A stretch of DNA of 34,439 bases from Leptospira biflexa (lineage in GTDB: Bacteria > Spirochaetota > DYNZ01). The stretch is from assembly GCA_020720805.1 (NCBI GenBank), contig DYNZ01000025.1:1-34439 (forward strand), written 5' to 3'. Of the stretch, positions 32,962-34,439 are shown piece by piece; within the stretch, counting starts at the first letter, position 1; each line of letters begins with the position of its first letter. The notes beneath the pieces are model-generated. The model searched no databases, was not told the origin of the DNA, and saw nothing but the letters and a program-made list of their open reading frames with translations. Position numbers and translations under genes: made by a program.

Positions 32962-33990
32962 ATGGGTATGACCTACCGTGACTCCGGCGTGGATGTCCAT
33001 GCCGGTCAGACTTTTGTTCAGGGTATCAAAGCTATCGCCAAATCCACATTTACCGCCAATGTCCGCTCCGGTATTGGTGGTTTTGCCGCCCTCTACAATT
33101 TCCCCAAAGATATGGAAAACCCTGTGCTGGTGTCGGGAACCGATGGAGTTGGCACCAAGCTTGTACTGGCGCGCCAAATGGAGTCCCACCAAGGAATTGG
33201 ACAGGATCTGGTCGCAATGTGCGTGAATGATATCGTTACTGTCGGCGCACGGTCTCTCTTCTTTCTCGATTACCTCGCCACGGGAAAACTCGACCAAGCC
33301 ACCCACCTACAGGTGATCGAGGGAATAGCCAATGCCTGCAAAAAGGTAGGTATGCCCTTGATCGGCGGCGAGACAGCCGAACATCCGGATGAGATGGAGC
33401 CGGGCAAATATGATCTGGCCGGTTTTGTCGTGGGAGTCGCCGATGGGAAACGCCTGCTGCCGCGCACAGATATTCTGCCTGGGGATCTACTGCTGGGACT
33501 ACCCTCGTCCGGCGCCCACTCCAATGGTTATTCGTTGATCCGCAAATTGATCTCCACTCACCAGCTTGATCTCAGCCGGAACTACCAGGGTATGTCCGCA
33601 AGCCTGGGCGAGACCCTGTTGCAGCCGACCCGCCTCTATCACCTGGAGATTCTAGAGCTGCATAAACGCAATCTTATCAAGGCAGCAGCGCACATCACCG
33701 GCGGCGGTTTTTATGAAAATATACCGCGAGTGCTTCCGGCTCAGACAAAAGCGATCCTTGACCTAAAGGCGATTCCCGTGCAACCGTTATTCCACTTTTT
33801 GGCGAAGCAAGGACCGATAGAGCCACGCGAAATGTTTTCCACGTTTAATATGGGTATTGGTATGGTTCTGGTCTGTGCGCCAGAGCAGCTCGGTAATATT
33901 CAAATGGTATGTCCCGATGTGGTTCATATTGGCAGGATGGAAAAATCAAACCAACCTGAAAGCGGAATGGAAATCACAGGTATCGATTGA
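32962..33990 (+). CDS. purM: Phosphoribosylformylglycinamidine cyclo-ligase (AIR synthetase)
   Basis: The 342-residue protein closes the imidazole ring of 5-aminoimidazole ribonucleotide from FGAM with ATP, the fifth step of purine synthesis. Family landmarks in order: MTYRDSGVDVHAG at the N-terminus, SGIGGFAALY, LVSGTDGVGTKL, GQDLVAMCVNDI, FFLDYLATGKLD, the glycine-rich LIGGETAEHPDEM, LLGLPSSGAHSNGYSLIRKL, ITGGGFYENIPRVLP and FNMGIGMVLV. Length and motif spacing are normal. The ATG at 32962 follows AAAAGGAGAG at good spacing. It is not next to purN, its usual neighbour in enterobacteria. The fusion gene before it is 133 bp away, with a weak hairpin and T-run between, so it may have its own promoter. 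Confidence 0.97.
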   Translation: MGMTYRDSGVDVHAGQTFVQGIKAIAKSTFTANVRSGIGGFAALYNFPKDMENPVLVSGTDGVGTKLVLARQMESHQGIGQDLVAMCVNDIVTVGARSLFFLDYLATGKLDQATHLQVIEGIANACKKVGMPLIGGETAEHPDEMEPGKYDLAGFVVGVADGKRLLPRTDILPGDLLLGLPSSGAHSNGYSLIRKLISTHQLDLSRNYQGMSASLGETLLQPTRLYHLEILELHKRNLIKAAAHITGGGFYENIPRVLPAQTKAILDLKAIPVQPLFHFLAKQGPIEPREMFSTFNMGIGMVLVCAPEQLGNIQMVCPDVVHIGRMEKSNQPESGMEITGID

Positions 33991-34045
33991 CAAAATTGGC
34001 AGCTCAAGAGAGGTAGCGTGCCAGACACTTGCAAGGAGGCTTTCC

Positions 34046-34439
34046 ATGTTCACTCCGCTTTGTAAAGCTACACCACTCTTCCGGCCTTTCCAACTCGCTG
34101 CCCTGCTCCTATTTGTTACCGGCAGTGCCAGCAGGCCTTCCCACTGCACCGGAGATGTACAGATCGTACCTAACCGCGAAGGGTGGATCAACCAGCACAC
34201 CTACCGGGTTTATGTTTCCGGTTTGCCGCGCAAAAACCAGAGCGATCCGCAAAAAAGAGAACTGGAGGCCAAACGAGCAGCCATCTATATGGCACACAAA
34301 ACAATTCTCGAAAAATTCATTGGAGCGCGTGTGGAGACAAGCAACACCCTGGTTGATTTCGATGTAGTGCGTCAGCAAACCAAGATCGTTTGGCGATTAA
34401 TAGCGTTTCATTCACAGACGCAAAAAAAGAAATGGATTC
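34046..34439 (+). CDS. Secreted protein, 5' part (runs off window)
   Basis: An ATG at 34046 with a very strong ribosome site (AAGGAGGCTTTCC before it) opens a frame that stays open for 131 codons to the window edge. The N-terminus has a hydrophobic stretch (FQLAALLLFVTGSAS) like a signal peptide. The mature part includes TYRVYVSGLPRK and then QKRELEAKRAAIYMAHKTI-LEKFIGARVET, a pattern similar to LPP20/FlgT-type proteins (AxxxAxxxLLExIxGVRVxS), in which an N-terminal helix ends in G-x-x-V-E/D. That likeness is weak and the domain cannot be seen whole. It follows purM by 55 bp and may be transcribed with it. Confidence 0.7.
   Translation, partial: MFTPLCKATPLFRPFQLAALLLFVTGSASRPSHCTGDVQIVPNREGWINQHTYRVYVSGLPRKNQSDPQKRELEAKRAAIYMAHKTILEKFIGARVETSNTLVDFDVVRQQTKIVWRLIAFHSQTQKKKWI

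Overview
The window looks like chromosome from a diderm (Gram-negative-type) bacterium. It encodes an LptF/LptG permease, an RND pump with a TolC-like outer-membrane channel, several signal-peptide proteins and at least one clear lipoprotein. A spirochaete of the Leptospirales is a reasonable guess, from the Rpn-type transposase tail, the degenerate receiver/coiled-coil protein, the many small secreted and Cys-rich proteins, and the purM/nupC/yqhD-type core set. Nothing in the window proves that placement.

Layout. (1) Positions 1-18.7 kb and 30.9-34.4 kb are well packed and read as core genome. From the left: the tail of an Rpn-type nuclease/transposase; a calcineurin-type phosphoesterase (-); a receiver-like/coiled-coil protein (-); an RND permease plus TolC-like channel (+) with no adaptor gene beside them; a minus-strand run (secreted protein, 108-aa protein, TPR-NHL-VWA protein, pcm, TPR protein, LptF/LptG permease); tRNA-Leu(GAG); and a plus-strand pair of a concentrative nucleoside transporter and a YqhD-type alcohol dehydrogenase, followed by an outer-membrane protein. 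(2) About 18.7-30.8 kb is visibly more AT-rich and looser. It holds small secreted proteins, gene fragments, broken genes and dispersed repeats, and reads as an accessory or decaying island. Inside it is a compact intact cassette (SRPBCC protein, TetR regulator, second SRPBCC-like protein, small membrane protein) behind a promoter that lies over a 41-bp near-perfect palindrome. It also holds an LRR protein, a PQQ-type propeller protein, a DUF486 membrane protein and two close paralogues of a small secreted protein, one of them frameshifted. (3) From 30.9 kb the core look returns: a cytoplasmic fusion of ferredoxin, DUF1858, DUF2249-like and periplasmic-binding-protein-like domains behind a strong 19-bp hairpin, then purM and the start of a secreted protein that runs off the window.

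The most unusual items are the ferredoxin-DUF1858-DUF2249-SBP fusion at 30939-32828, the operator-controlled SRPBCC/TetR cassette at 22697-24840, the Cys-rich peptide at 20173-20403 with an exactly repeated C-X3-C-X6-C-X3-C pattern, a cluster of 15-bp semi-palindromes at 29869-30091, and a set of nested dispersed repeats (1624-1926, 14181-14302, 22445-22553, 25601-25755, 28596-28745). All family names come from motif reading by eye; no database search was run.
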